Origin: Frankia sp. AgB1.9
GTDB lineage: Bacteria > Actinomycetota > Actinomycetes > Frankiales > Frankiaceae
NCBI RefSeq assembly: GCF_016786355.1
Contig: NZ_JADWYX010000012.1
Span: 54,079-116,905 of the forward strand
DNA: 62,827 bases
Direction of reading: 5' to 3'
Position 1 is the stretch's first letter. Each line of letters opens with the position of its first letter. Shown piece after piece: positions 9,550 to 19,374 of the stretch. The position numbers and the translations under genes are program-made. Under the pieces are notes generated by a model. The model saw only the letters and a list, made by a program, of their open reading frames with translations, was not told the origin of the DNA and did no database searches.

Positions 9550-10720
9550 CGAGCGGGGCGAGTCTGTGCCTTCGGAGGCCAGAGACGGGCTGGAGTCTCT
9601 GGAGACCACGAACGGGTCTGGACCCCTGGAGTCCACGAACGGGCCTGGGCCACGCCACCCGGAGGGCGAGCTCCTGGACGCGTACGCGGACGGCGAGCGG
9701 ACGCCGGGCTCCGTGGACCGTCATGTCCGGGGCTGCTCCGTCTGCCAGCAGACTGTGGTCGCGCTGCGCGGCGTGCGGGTCGAGCTGGCCCGGCTGGCGC
9801 CGGTCAGCATGCCGCCGGATGTCGCCCGCCGCATCCAGGAGGCGCTGACCGCGGCGCCGGTGCCGTCCGTTCCGTCAACCAGCGGCGGCCGCCGAGGCGG
9901 GCCAGGCGATCGGCGTCCGGCCGCTGGACGCCGATCGGCCGAGCGGCGCCGGCGACCGATGGCCACGCACGGTGTCACCTCGCTGCGCCCGCCGGACCAT
10001 TCGACGATGCTTTCCCGCGCGGCGCGGCCCGAACGGCTGATGTTCCTGGCCGTGTGCCTGCTCGTCGTGGTCGCCGGGGGCGGCCTGGTCGTCGCCCTGC
10101 ACCACGCGCAGTCCTCGTCCTCGTCCGCCAGCACCGCCGGCGGGGTGGCCGTCGCGGCGGATCAGAACGACAGCCCGGACTCGGCGGCCGCCGCCGTGCC
10201 CAACGCTGTCGCGGCCGGAACCGCCCCCGAGGGCATGGTCACCCTCGCCAGCGCCGGCTCGGTCCAGTCCTTCCGGATCGCGACCAGCCGGGCGGCCCTC
10301 GACCCGGCGAGCGTGGCCCAGCACGCCAGGGATCTGCTCGCAGGCCGGGTGCCCGCTGCCACCGCTCCGTTCGCCGCGACCGCGACCGCGGCGGCGCCGT
10401 CCAGCGGACCGTGGGCCGCCGTCGCCACTCCGGCACTGCTGGCCTGTTACCGGGAGCTCGTCGACACCGCGCACGGCCCGCTGCTCGCCGTCGACGAGGT
10501 CAGCTACCGCGGCCGCGACGCCGCCCTGGTCGTCCTCGACCTTCCGGACACGGAGAGCACCGCGGCACCCGCGGCCGGGCCCGCCGCCGCCGCGCCCGAC
10601 GCGGCCCTCGTCCCGGCGAGCCGGGACCGGATCCAGCTGACCATCGTCGATCTCGGCTGCGATGTCGGGCGCCTGCCCGCCGCGACGCTCTTCGCCGAAC
10701 AGTCGACGAAGGCAGCGTGA
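9539..10720 (+). CDS. Anti-sigma factor with zinc-finger motif (RsmA-like)
   Basis: 393 residues. The N-terminal cytoplasmic domain has the ZAS signature H-x3-C-x2-C (HVRGCSVC, about residue 61) in a helical context (LLDAYADGERTPGSVDRHV), expected to bind and hold SigM. A single membrane helix lies near 160-185 (LMFLAVCLLVVVAGGGLVVAL). The C-terminal ~200 residues are extracytoplasmic, rich in Ala, and presumably sense the signal. This arrangement is standard for redox- or envelope-responsive ECF systems and matches Rv3912. The GTG start overlaps sigM by 11 bp. Confidence 0.86.
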   Translation: MGPDERGESVPSEARDGLESLETTNGSGPLESTNGPGPRHPEGELLDAYADGERTPGSVDRHVRGCSVCQQTVVALRGVRVELARLAPVSMPPDVARRIQEALTAAPVPSVPSTSGGRRGGPGDRRPAAGRRSAERRRRPMATHGVTSLRPPDHSTMLSRAARPERLMFLAVCLLVVVAGGGLVVALHHAQSSSSSASTAGGVAVAADQNDSPDSAAAAVPNAVAAGTAPEGMVTLASAGSVQSFRIATSRAALDPASVAQHARDLLAGRVPAATAPFAATATAAAPSSGPWAAVATPALLACYRELVDTAHGPLLAVDEVSYRGRDAALVVLDLPDTESTAAPAAGPAAAAPDAALVPASRDRIQLTIVDLGCDVGRLPAATLFAEQSTKAA

Positions 10721-11110
10721 GTGAGCCGGCCGAGGCAGGGGAACTCGCTTATTGGCACTTAACTTCTGTTTAGCCGCACTTAACCACTACATATTGCGAC
10801 TGAGCGGGCACCGATTCGACTCGGGCGAACGGTGACACATTTGACCATATTGACGACTTAGGGTCATCAACGTCGAGTCGCGTCGACGGCGGTCCGACCG
10901 GTCGTCGGAGGCCGGCGCACGTTCGCCGGTCACGATGGGCGCCCCGCGGGGGTACCCGTCGAGGACGAATCAACCCGGGCCAGCGGCTCGGACGGATCGA
11001 GGCGCGGTACCGTTCCGCCCGGCGGCAGGCAGGAACCCAGCAGGAATCTCCAGCCGGCCCGCGCGGTTAGCGTGTCAGCGGCTTCGGCCGCAATGTGAAG
11101 GGAGCAGGGC
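10721..11110. promoter_or_regulatory. Gene-free region upstream of trxB
   Basis: 390 bp without a credible gene. The left half is unusually AT-rich for this genome. Two copies of GCACTTAAC (10755-10763 and 10776-10784) start 21 bp apart, two helical turns, which fits an operator. GGGAAC at 10739-10744 resembles an ECF -35 element, but I see no good -10 at the right distance. Confidence 0.4.
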
Positions 11111-12061
11111 GTGACAGCGCAGGACAGCGGGGTCCGGGACGTCATCATCGTCGGCTCCGGCCCGGCGGGTTACACGGCAGCCATCTATACAGCGCGCGCG
11201 AGCCTGCACCCGCTGGTGTTCGAGGGCGCCGTCTCCGCGGGTGGCGCGCTGATGACCACCACCGAGGTGGAGAACTTCCCGGGCTGGCCCGAAGGCATCC
11301 AGGGCCCCGACCTCATGGACAACCTGCGCAAGCAGGCGGAGCGGTTCGGCGCGGAGCTCGTCACGGACGACGTGACCGAGGTCGACCTCACCGCGAACCC
11401 GAAGGTCGTCAAGGTTGGCGAAGAGACCTACTACGCGAAGACCGTGATCCTCGCGACCGGCTCTGCTTACCGCAAGCTGGGAGTCCCAGACGAGGGCAAG
11501 CTGCTCGGACGCGGCGTCTCGGCCTGTGCCACCTGTGACGGGTTCTTCTTCCGTGATCAGGACATCGTGGTCGTCGGCGGCGGCGACTCGGCGATGGAGG
11601 AGGCCACGTTCCTCACCCGGTTCGCCAACTCCGTGACGGTCGTCCACCGTCGGGACAAGCTGCGCGCCAGCGTGATCATGGGCGAGCGCGCACTGGCGAA
11701 CCCGAAGATCAAGTTCCGGTGGAACGCGGTCGTCACCGGGCTCGAGGGCGACAGCAAGCTCACCGGGGTCCGCCTGAAGGACACGGTCACTGGCGCGGAC
11801 GACAAGCTGGACGTGACCGGCCTGTTCGTCGCGATCGGCCACGTGCCGCGCTCCGAGCTGTTCCGGGACCAGGTGACGTGCGACGACGAGGGCTACGTAC
11901 TGGTCGAGGCTCCGTCGACGCGAACCAACCTGGACGGGGTGTTCGCCGCCGGCGACGTCGTTGACCACACTTACCGGCAGGCCATCACCGCCGCCGGCAC
12001 CGGTTGCGCCGCCGCCCTCGACGCCGAGCGCTGGATCGCCGCCCACGAAGAAAGCGCCTAA
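11111..12061 (+). CDS. trxB: Thioredoxin-disulfide reductase
   Basis: 316-residue low-molecular-weight flavoenzyme that passes NADPH electrons to thioredoxin. FAD-binding [12 protein letters not shown] at the N-terminus, redox-active CATC ([11 protein letters not shown], about residues 138-141), the NADPH-binding [10 protein letters not shown] and HRRDK, and the C-terminal FAD motif [10 protein letters not shown] are all present. GTG start with AAGGGAGCA a few bases upstream. Only 58 bp separate it from trxA, so the two form an operon. Confidence 0.96.
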   Translation: MTAQDSGVRDVIIVGSGPAGYTAAIYTARASLHPLVFEGAVSAGGALMTTTEVENFPGWPEGIQGPDLMDNLRKQAERFGAELVTDDVTEVDLTANPKVVKVGEETYYAKTVILATGSAYRKLGVPDEGKLLGRGVSACATCDGFFFRDQDIVVVGGGDSAMEEATFLTRFANSVTVVHRRDKLRASVIMGERALANPKIKFRWNAVVTGLEGDSKLTGVRLKDTVTGADDKLDVTGLFVAIGHVPRSELFRDQVTCDDEGYVLVEAPSTRTNLDGVFAAGDVVDHTYRQAITAAGTGCAAALDAERWIAAHEESA

Positions 12062-12119
12062 GACCACAAGGCGACCCGCAGACGAGACCAACCGCAGTCG
12101 ACCCGAGGAGAAGAGTTCG

Positions 12120-12446
12120 ATGGCAGGTGCGACCACCCCGGTGACGGACAGCACGTTCGACGCCGAGGTACTGAAGAGCGACAAGCCCGTACTGGTGGAC
12201 TTCTGGGCCGAGTGGTGCGGACCGTGCAAGATGGTCGCTCCGGTCCTGGAGGAGATCGCCGCGACCCACGGCGACCAGCTGCGGGTCGTCAAGCTCAACA
12301 TCGACGAGAACCCACAGACCGCCAGGGCCTACCAGATCATGTCGATCCCGACGATGGCGGTTTTCGTCGACGGCGCGATCGCGAAGAGCATCGTCGGCGC
12401 GAAGCCGAAGAGCGTCCTGCTCAAGGACCTCGCCGAGTACATCTGA
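12120..12446 (+). CDS. trxA: Thioredoxin
   Basis: 108 residues, the usual length. The active site WCGPC lies in VDFWAEWCGPCKM, and the cis-Pro is in SIPTMAVF. It reduces disulfides in cytoplasmic proteins and is recycled by the adjacent TrxB. The frame is open upstream, but ATG 12120 follows GAGGAGAAG and gives the normal N-terminus. Counterpart of M. tuberculosis TrxC (Rv3914). Confidence 0.96.
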   Translation: MAGATTPVTDSTFDAEVLKSDKPVLVDFWAEWCGPCKMVAPVLEEIAATHGDQLRVVKLNIDENPQTARAYQIMSIPTMAVFVDGAIAKSIVGAKPKSVLLKDLAEYI

Positions 12447-12459
12447 GCCCCGGCCCCGC

Positions 12460-12476
12460 CGGCCCGCCGCGGGCCG
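12460..12476 (+). terminator. GC hairpin after trxA
   Basis: Perfect 7-bp inverted repeat CGGCCCG/CGGGCCG with a 3-nt loop, starting 13 bp after the trxA stop. There is no T-tract, which is common in high-GC actinobacteria. Confidence 0.45.
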
Positions 12477-13225
12477 CCGGGTAAGGCAGCCACTGGGAGC
12501 CGCGGCCGCGCAGCGAGGCGCTCCCGTCGCGGGACGCCCGCCGCGCAGCGAGGCGTCCCATCGTCGGCGCCCGCCGCTCGGCGCGACGCGCTCCTCTCAA
12601 GGCGCCCGACGGGTCTGCTCCCGGCAGGCTCCTCTCGGCCCGCCAGTCCTCCGCCCGCCTGGGCGAGACTGGCGGGCCGATCGCATTTCAGGCCCACGCC
12701 GCCGGCTCTGACTCGGCGGGCGCCCGCCGATCGATGCGGCCTGGCCGGGCCTCGCCACCCGCTCGGTCGCCGAGGCTCCCGCGGTCGCGCGTCGCGTCGC
12801 GCGTCGCGGCGGTGAATTTCCAGCATCCGCACAACACCATGCCACTGGCCGCAAAGCCCGACAGGGAAGCCGCGATAAAGGGGCCTGAGAGCGCTGCTCG
12901 TGGACAGAGGAGTGGAACCCACCCGGATACCCCACCCCCCTTGCGATCGCCCGCCAACGGCAACCTCAGCCGCACACGCTTCGTTACTGTAAGTATAGAA
13001 ATAGGCGTTCCTGACCGGGTCGTCGCGTGCGATCGGACGATTGCCGGATTCGGCCGCCCGGGCGGCGCCCCGGCCGCCTTCGGCCGTCCTGGTGCGGCCC
13101 CGCCGCCGTGAGCGCCCCCGCTCGCCCGCTGGACCTGACCTTGGTCGCCTCCCTCCGTCCCGCGACGGCAGCAGGATGCGGAGGCGAAGCGCGACCATCG
13201 GCGGCATCGCCTATGTTGGTCTTCC
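12477..13225. other. Gene-free stretch between trxA and the CwlM-like gene
   Basis: About 750 bp. Open frames across it lack any domain or start signal I trust. It has short reiterations (GCGCAGCGAGGCG) at 12510-12600. One AT-rich spot near 12980-13010 (GTTACTGTAAGTATAGAAAT) is the best promoter candidate for the downstream gene. Confidence 0.4.
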
Positions 13226-14377
13226 GTGAAGCTGCTCCGGCTCGGCGACCGCGGACCGCGCGTGGCCGACGCACGTGTCGCCCTGGCCTTCCTGTCCTTT
13301 CTTCCGGCCGCCCCGCGCCAGCCAGCTGGGGAGGCCGCTGGCGTCACGGGCGCCGAGTTCTTCGACGAGGACCTCGACCGTGCCGTCCGCGCGTTCCAGC
13401 AAAGTCGCGGGCTGTCGGTTGACGGCATCATCGGTCCGGACACGGCACGCTCCCTCGAGGAGGCTCGCCACGGCCTGGGCGACCGGCTGCTCTACCACGC
13501 GCCGAGCCAGCCACTCATCGGCGACGACGTGGCCGCGCTGCAGGAGCGGCTCTCGAACATGGGCTTCGACGTCGGCCGCAGCGACGGGATCTTCGGGCCG
13601 CGCACCGAGTCCGCCGTCCGCGACTTCCAGCGCAACCGAGGCCTCGAACCGGACGGGCGATGCGGCCCGCACACCCTGCGCGAGCTGAAGCGGCTGGAGC
13701 GAACCGTCACCGGCGGTCGCCCCGACATGCTGCGGGAGTCGGTACGGCTGCTGGTACGCGGCCCCTCCCTCCTCGGCATGCTGGTGGCGATCGACGCCGG
13801 CCACGGCGGCGACGACCAGGGCGTCGTGGCCCACGGTCTGACGGAGCGGGACGTCGTCGCCGACCTGGCGCGCCGGCTGGAGACCCGGCTGGTGTCCTCC
13901 GGCCTGGAGACCTTCTGGGTCCACTCCGAAGACGAGTCCCCGGACGAGGCAGAGCGCGCCCGACGGGCGAACGAGCAGGGCGCCGACCTCCTCGTGTCCC
14001 TCCACGTCGACGCGAGCGACTCCCCGAAGGCCGAGGGCATCTCCTGCTACTACTTCGGCAACGCCCGCGGCTCGTCCGCGGTCGGCGAGCGCCTCGCCGC
14101 CCTCATCCAGAAGGAGCTCGTCTCCCGGACGGACCTGGTCGACTGTTGGACGCATGCCAAGACGTGGGACCTGCTGCGCCGAACGACCATGCCAGCGGTC
14201 CGGATCGAGGTTGGCTACCTGACGAACACCCGTGACGCCGCCGCGCTCGGGTCCGCCGACTATCGCGCCAACGTCGCCGAGGCCATCCTCGCCGCCATCC
14301 AGCGGCTGTACCTCCCGCCCGAGCAGGACCCCCCGACCGGTCAGCTCCGAGTCCCCCGCGTCGCCACACGATCCTGA
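13226..14377 (+). CDS. cwlM: N-acetylmuramoyl-L-alanine amidase-fold protein, CwlM-like
   Basis: 383 residues with two N-terminal peptidoglycan-binding (PG_binding_1) repeats (VRAFQQSRGLSVDGIIGPDT and VRDFQRNRGLEPDGRCGPHT) and a C-terminal Amidase_3 domain. Zinc/catalytic residues of the fold are present: DAGHGG, TERD, SLHVDA and RIEVGYLTN. There is no signal peptide, so it should be cytoplasmic, as is mycobacterial CwlM (Rv3915), a PknB substrate that activates MurA rather than cutting wall. The C-terminal tail has DPPTGQLRVP, with Thr about 371 near where mycobacterial CwlM is phosphorylated; this site is my inference. GTG start. Position between trxA and parB supports orthology. Confidence 0.85.
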   Translation: MKLLRLGDRGPRVADARVALAFLSFLPAAPRQPAGEAAGVTGAEFFDEDLDRAVRAFQQSRGLSVDGIIGPDTARSLEEARHGLGDRLLYHAPSQPLIGDDVAALQERLSNMGFDVGRSDGIFGPRTESAVRDFQRNRGLEPDGRCGPHTLRELKRLERTVTGGRPDMLRESVRLLVRGPSLLGMLVAIDAGHGGDDQGVVAHGLTERDVVADLARRLETRLVSSGLETFWVHSEDESPDEAERARRANEQGADLLVSLHVDASDSPKAEGISCYYFGNARGSSAVGERLAALIQKELVSRTDLVDCWTHAKTWDLLRRTTMPAVRIEVGYLTNTRDAAALGSADYRANVAEAILAAIQRLYLPPEQDPPTGQLRVPRVATRS

Positions 14378-14589
14378 GAACGAACCTCGGCGGCGCGGCG
14401 GATTAGACGCCGGTGCCCGTGGGGCGGTCGTGGGTGGCGGCGCCTGGCCGGCAGCCCCGAGGGGCGCCGAGGTCTCGCCGGGCATGGGGGGCCTTCGAGC
14501 TACACCAACCACGGCACGGGTGAGCCGTCCACCTGGATCGAGATAAGGCCGGCGATCGAGGTCGGAGCGATGCGGGAATCACGGCGCGA

Positions 14590-15115
14590 GGCTAGGTAAA
14601 ACTGCTCGCGGTGTCGTGAGACGCGGCTGCGCGCGGCGAGGACGTGCCTGCACGCGGCGCGGCACGGCGAGGTGAGGCGCGGCTGCGCGGCGAGGGCTGC
14701 GATGTGCCGTCACCGCGGCCCGAGGCGAGGCAGCGCGGCGCGAGGCAAGGTGAGACTGCCCGAGGCGCGGCGAGGCGCGGCTGCGCCCAGCGAGGCGACG
14801 ACTGCGTCCAGCGGGCTGCGATCCGCGGTCGCCGGCACGAGGCGGCGCGGGATGAGGTGAGGCAGCCCGGGGCTAGGCGAAACTGCGCGACGCGGCGAGG
14901 CGGGGTAAGGCGCGGTGAGACGCGGCCGCGCGCGGCGATGCGGGGGCTGCGTCCTGCACCTGCGGTCGCGGCGACGCGAGGTGAGGTGAGGCAGCCCGGG
15001 GCTAGGCGAGACTGTGCGACGCGGTGAGGCGCGACTGCTCTCGGCAAGGCGCGGCTGCGCGCAGCGGGCTCGGGCTGGGCTCTGCGGTCCCGGCGGCGTG
15101 AGGCGCCGCGAGATC
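14590..15115. repeat. Degenerate ~129-bp tandem repeats
   Basis: Around four diverged units built from GAGGCGCGGCTGCG-type words. The clearest landmark, GCAGCCCGGGGCTAGGCGA, recurs at 14862 and 14991, a 129-bp step, with similar flanks. No reading frame is maintained, so this is treated as non-coding. It fills the first part of the gap between cwlM and the GNAT gene. Confidence 0.6.
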
Positions 15116-15514
15116 GCAGCGATTCCCCCTTGCGCGGCGCGGGGCCGGCGGACGGCGACGGTGTACTCGATTCCGAGACCTCGTGCGCTGCTCTCGGCAG
15201 CCGCTTACTGCGCCGCCGCGCCGAGCAAACCGCTCCCCGCCGCCACGGCCCTCTTATGGCGCCGATGCACGACCAGCACGAAGACTCCGGCCTGGGCACG
15301 AACGCCACCGCGACGTGAGCAACGACTTCCCGTCCGGCCCGGGATGGAATCCCGTGATCGAGGGGCTAACGGACGGCGCCCCCGATCGGCCGCCCGCAGC
15401 GCGGCCCAGCCCTCTGCCCGTCACCATCCACGGACCTCCGGGTGAGTGGCCACTGCCAGGGCGGCCTCCGTATTGCGCCCAGGCGCCCTCGGCTCAGTCC
15501 GGCGATGCGCCGAT

Positions 15515-15528
15515 GTTTCACGTGGAAC
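15515..15528. promoter_or_regulatory. parS-like site (13/14)
   Basis: GTTTCACGTGGAAC, one change from GTTTCACGTGAAAC, in non-coding DNA about 3 kb from parB. A probable ParB nucleation site. Confidence 0.7.
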
Positions 15529-15625
15529 ACCGAGGAAGGTCTCACGTCGCCGCGCCGCATACCGCTGCGGCAACGCCACGCATAGGGCCACCCAGGCAGA
15601 AGCAGGCATCGACTACTGCGCAGGC

Positions 15626-15799
15626 GCGGCACTGCGGAGGCGCGGCACTGCGGAGGCGCCACGCTACGGAAGCGCGGCACCGCAGACGCGCCGCACTACG
15701 AGGCGCCGGATTGCGGAGGCGCCGGATTGCGAAGCACGGCACCGCGGAAGCGTGGGATTTCGGGAGCGCGGGATTGCGGGAGCACAGAGCCGCAGAAAT
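15626..15799. repeat. 16-bp minisatellite, about 11 units
   Basis: Unit GCGGCACTGCGGAGGC, two perfect copies then diverging copies with occasional 15-bp units. It lies between two parS-like sites. The period is not a multiple of three, so protein coding is unlikely. Confidence 0.7.
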
Positions 15800-16080
15800 G
15801 TGGGGCCACGGGACCGTGGGGACGGGAGACCGCGAACGAGGCCTCACCGGAACGGTCGCTCGCAAGACGACCCCACGACGTTCCGCAGCTCTGGGGAGAC
15901 CTGAGGCGTAGGGCATGAAGGCGGCCGGCACGGCGACACTTCCCCCACGTTGGCGCAGCGCGCCGGGATGATGATGCGGCAAGGTCTGTTCTCCGCCGTC
16001 GAGCCAAGGAGCCCTGGGACCGGGCGCCGGTCGGGGCGACCGCCTGAGCCAAAACCTCCCGCGAGCGCTCGTCGCCGAAT

Positions 16081-16094
16081 GTTCCACGTGAAAC
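16081..16094. promoter_or_regulatory. parS-like site (13/14)
   Basis: GTTCCACGTGAAAC, one change from consensus, 566 bp from the previous site and on the other side of the 16-bp array. Confidence 0.7.
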
Positions 16095-16688
16095 CACCCC
16101 CACCGCGCGACGCCACTCTCGGGGCACCGGACCAACGGTCTGCGGTACGTAGGAAGGGCAAGCAGCCCTCCAGGTCACTCCTCGAACCCCCGAACTCTGG
16201 AAACGTGCCTGAGCCCGGCGGCACTATCCAGCCCTCATGCACGCAAATCCCGCACTCGCGCGTTCAGGCTCCGCTTCCGACCCGGAGCCTGTCGGAATTT
16301 CGGAGCCCCGCCGCGTCGCCACAGGGACACGGAGACGGCGCAGGATGACGAGTGGAGTCAGCCACGCCGCGTGGCCTAGTTCGGAACGAACGAACCCGGT
16401 CCTGACGCTCATCCGGCAGACCGAGAGGGAGATCCGGCGTTCGCCTGGCCCGCCACGTCCCAAACCGAGCCATCTTCGACAGGGTCAGCCCCGTGCGGAG
16501 TCTCGGCTGTCCCGAACCCTCGTTCGGTCTTGATGCGAGCAATCGGCTGAGCGATATACGCCCTGAGGGCCTGCAGGAAAGAGGCGAGCGCGGAGGGCCA
16601 CCCCACACGCCCCTGTCAGGAAGATTCCGGGAGCGACGCCTAGGCTGGGTCCAGCTACCTGGATCCCTCGACGTGCGGAGCGCCACCG

Positions 16689-17345
16689 ATGAGTCGTCGC
16701 GTCGCCAACATCACCCTCGACAACATCGACGATCTACCCCAGCGGTGTCGTCGGTGCGTGTTCTGGGAACTCGACCCGGTTGCCCGCAGCCGGGCCGAGG
16801 AAGCCGGCGGGACCGACATCGAGAAGGAGGCCTGGGTCTCCTCGGCGCTGCTCGAATGGGGCAGCTGCGGGAAAATCGTCTACGTCGACAATGTCCCGGC
16901 TGGCTTCGCGATGTACGCGCCTCCGGCCTACGTCCCCCGCTCGATCGCCTTCCCGACCAGTCCGGTCAGCGCCGACGCCGTACTCCTGATGACCGCGAAA
17001 ATCGTTGACGAGTTCGCGGGCCAAGGCCTCGGGCGGGTACTGGTCCAAGCCATGGTGAAGGACGTCATCCGGCGTGGCTACCGAGCCATCGAGGCGTTCG
17101 GGGACCTGCGCCAGGACGAAGGCACCAAATGCGTCGTCCCCGCCGACTACCTGCTCTCGGTCGGCTTCAAGACGGTTCGCCCGCATCGTCGCTGGCCCCG
17201 GCTGCGCCTTGAGGTGAAGAACGCCGTCACCTGGCGCGAGGACGTCGAGGTCGCGTTGGAGCGCCTTCTCGGTTCGATGACCCCCGAGGGGATCCTCCGC
17301 CCCATCGGCGGCGGGACGCCCACTCCGGCCCCGGCTCCCGCCTGA
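16689..17345 (+). CDS. GNAT-family N-acetyltransferase
   Basis: 218 residues. The acetyl-CoA binding motif A is seen at about 105-125 (EFAGQGLGRVLVQAMVKDV, i.e. Q/R-x-x-G-x-G/A). The fold begins near residue 20 and the protein ends with a Pro/Ala/Thr tail. It is the positional counterpart of Rv3916c beside parB, but here it is convergent with parB. The acceptor is unknown. The start fits the GCGGAG upstream. Confidence 0.8.
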   Translation: MSRRVANITLDNIDDLPQRCRRCVFWELDPVARSRAEEAGGTDIEKEAWVSSALLEWGSCGKIVYVDNVPAGFAMYAPPAYVPRSIAFPTSPVSADAVLLMTAKIVDEFAGQGLGRVLVQAMVKDVIRRGYRAIEAFGDLRQDEGTKCVVPADYLLSVGFKTVRPHRRWPRLRLEVKNAVTWREDVEVALERLLGSMTPEGILRPIGGGTPTPAPAPA

Positions 17346-17402
17346 GCTCGGGCTGCGCGTACCCGCCCAAAGCCGGCGTGGTCACAGGGTCGGGCCGCTC
17401 GT

Positions 17403-17430
17403 GGCTCGGGCAAAACGGCCCGCCCGAGCC
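17403..17430. terminator. Bidirectional hairpin between GNAT gene and parB
   Basis: Perfect 9-bp arms GGCTCGGGC/GCCCGAGCC with a 10-nt AAAACGGCCC loop between two convergent stops. It probably terminates both transcripts. Confidence 0.6.
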
Positions 17431-17443
17431 GTCACCCGGTAAC

Positions 17444-18379
17444 TTACGTGCCCGGGACGATGGCGGCGACGATGCGTTCCAGATCCTCGATGCTGGCGAA
17501 CTCGACGGTTATCTTGCCTCGGTTGCGGCCCATGTCGACCTTCACCTTGGTGTCCAGGCGGTCGGCAAGACGCTCGGCGACCTGGGACAGCGCCGGCGGC
17601 GTATGGCGGGGCGACCGCGGGGCGCGCTTACGTGGCCCCTCCTCGCCGAGCGCCACGATTTCTTCGACGGCGCGCACCGACAGTCCCTCGGCGACGATCC
17701 GGGTGGCGAGACGGTCCTGAGCCTCGGTGTCCTCGAGCGCGAGCAGCGCCCGGGCATGGCCGGCGGACAGTACGCCAGCGGCGACCCTGCGCTGGACGGC
17801 CGGCGGCAATGCGAGGAGCCGGATCGTGTTCGTGACGTGGGACCGGGATCGGCCCAGCTTGCTGGCGAGCTGGTCATGGGTGGCGCCGAACTCACGTAGC
17901 AGCTGCTCGTAGGCCGCCGCCTCTTCAAGAGGGTTGAGCTGCTGGCGGTGCAGGTTCTCCAGCAGGGCGTCCCGGAGCATCTGGTCATCGGCGGTCTCCC
18001 GCACGATCGCCGGAATCTCGGTCAGCCCGGCAAGCTTCGAGGCCCGCCAGCGGCGCTCGCCCATGACGAGCTCGTACCGATCGGGCATCACCTCGCGGAC
18101 GACCACCGGCTGAAGCAGGCCGACCTCGCGCAGGCTGGCCGCGAGTTCCTCCAGCGCCTCCTCGTCGAAGACCATCCGCGGCTGACGTGGGTTCGGCTCC
18201 ACCCAGTCGACCGGGATCTCTCGGAAGACGGCGCCGTGGACCGGCACAGGCTCCGAACCAAGCCGGGTCGAGGCGCCGTTGCCGTTGCCGCCGTAACCGT
18301 CGTACCCCTCCGGCGCGGTGGGAATGAGCGCGCCGAGCCCCTTGCCGAGTCCACCGACCCGCCGCGGGGGCGGGCTCAT
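17444..18379 (-). CDS. parB: Chromosome partitioning protein ParB
   Basis: 311 residues. N-terminal ParA-contact region ([18 protein letters not shown]), the CTP-binding box [32 protein letters not shown], a helix-turn-helix that reads parS ([20 protein letters not shown]), and a C-terminal dimerisation domain. It loads on the parS sites near oriC and slides as a clamp. It overlaps parA by 4 bp. Confidence 0.96.
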   Translation of the reverse strand: MSPPPRRVGGLGKGLGALIPTAPEGYDGYGGNGNGASTRLGSEPVPVHGAVFREIPVDWVEPNPRQPRMVFDEEALEELAASLREVGLLQPVVVREVMPDRYELVMGERRWRASKLAGLTEIPAIVRETADDQMLRDALLENLHRQQLNPLEEAAAYEQLLREFGATHDQLASKLGRSRSHVTNTIRLLALPPAVQRRVAAGVLSAGHARALLALEDTEAQDRLATRIVAEGLSVRAVEEIVALGEEGPRKRAPRSPRHTPPALSQVAERLADRLDTKVKVDMGRNRGKITVEFASIEDLERIVAAIVPGT

Positions 18380-19374
18380 CGAACGGTTCCGTTCGGTGCG
18401 TCGACGCCGCGCTCAGCCAGCTCCCGGGCAGCCGCGAGGTAGGACAAAGACCCGCGCGAAACCGGGTCGTATGTCAGGGCAGACTGCCCATAGCTGGGCG
18501 CCTCAGCCAGCCGGACGTTGCGAGGGATGGTCGTCCCCAGCACCCGGTCACCGAAGTGCTCCTTGACCTCCGCGACGACCTGATCGGCAAGCCGGGTCCG
18601 CGAGTCATACATGGTCAGCAGGATCGTGGTGAGCCGAAGCTCCTGGTTCAGATGGGCCTGCACCAGGTCGACGTTGCGCAGCAGCTGCCCGAGTCCCTCC
18701 AGCGCGTAGTACTCGCACTGGATGGGGATGAGCAGCTCTTTCGCCGCCACGAGCGCATTCACGGTGAGCAGACCCAGCGATGGCGGGCAGTCGATGAAGA
18801 CGTAGTCGACCTCGACATCCTTGGAGAGGGAAGCGATCGCCTTCCGTAGCCGACCTTCCCGAGCGACCATCGAGACCAGCTCGATCTCGGCACCCGCAAG
18901 ATCGATGGTCGCGGGGGCGCAGTAGAGGCCTTCTGCCTCCCCGGATTGCACGACCACCTCGTGCAGCGGCCGGTCACCGAGCAGGACCTCGTAGATGGAT
19001 GGCACCCCGGACCGGTGTTCCACCCCGAGCGCCGTCGATGCGTTGCCCTGGGGGTCGAGATCGACGACCAGGACGCGGACTCCGTGCATTGCCAGGGCCG
19101 CCGCGAGGTTGACGGTCGTCGTGGTCTTACCGACGCCGCCCTTCTGGTTGGCGACCGCGAAGATTCGCCGCCTGGTGGGCCGTGGGAAGGGCCGTCGACG
19201 TTCCATGGTCAGTGCTTCCACCGCTGCTGCCGCCGCCGCTCCGATCGGGGTCGACGGATCGAGGGGGTCCATTCCCAGACCTGTCGACGCTGTTTCACGT
19301 GGAACACGCCCGTCCGCGTGCCCGTCGTTGCTGTTCACGTGCTGTCTGTCCACGCCGTTCACGCTGCCTGCCAT
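18376..19374 (-). CDS. parA: Chromosome partitioning ATPase ParA (Soj)
   Basis: Deviant Walker [16 protein letters not shown], Walker B region [14 protein letters not shown], and [13 protein letters not shown] identify the MinD/ParA ATPase that moves ParB-parS. The start is uncertain: the frame opens at 19404; ATG 19374 has GGAG about 9 bp upstream and is used here; ATG 19272 would put parS outside the gene. The N-terminal extension before [13 protein letters not shown] contains VPRETAST, encoded by the embedded parS. As I recall, mycobacterial ParA has VSRETST at the same place, supporting the longer start. It overlaps the 3' end of rsmG. Confidence 0.93.
   Translation of the reverse strand: MAGSVNGVDRQHVNSNDGHADGRVPRETASTGLGMDPLDPSTPIGAAAAAAVEALTMERRRPFPRPTRRRIFAVANQKGGVGKTTTTVNLAAALAMHGVRVLVVDLDPQGNASTALGVEHRSGVPSIYEVLLGDRPLHEVVVQSGEAEGLYCAPATIDLAGAEIELVSMVAREGRLRKAIASLSKDVEVDYVFIDCPPSLGLLTVNALVAAKELLIPIQCEYYALEGLGQLLRNVDLVQAHLNQELRLTTILLTMYDSRTRLADQVVAEVKEHFGDRVLGTTIPRNVRLAEAPSYGQSALTYDPVSRGSLSYLAAARELAERGVDAPNGTVR
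19292..19305. promoter_or_regulatory. parS-like site at the rsmG/parA junction (13/14)
   Basis: GTTTCACGTGGAAC. The rsmG stop codon (TGA read on the minus strand, 19295-19297) lies inside it, and on the parA frame it encodes part of VPRET. One sequence thus serves as centromere site, stop codon and coding sequence. Confidence 0.75.

Larger units (their letters stand above)
15116..16688. other. Gene-free stretch with two parS-like sites and a minisatellite
   Basis: No open frame here has a family signature. It contains parS-like sites at 15515 and 16081, the 16-bp array at 15626-15799, and otherwise unremarkable GC-rich sequence up to the GNAT start. Small frames across the repeats are not credible genes. 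Confidence 0.5.

Noticed and set aside
10739..10770. SigR/ECF promoter for trxB (GGGAAC with GTT)
   Set aside because: The spacing is 23 bp rather than about 16-18, so I did not call a promoter.
14590..16500. Overlapping 60-240 aa frames in the cwlM-GNAT gap
   Set aside because: Produced by tandem repeats and GC bias; no domain or start signal.
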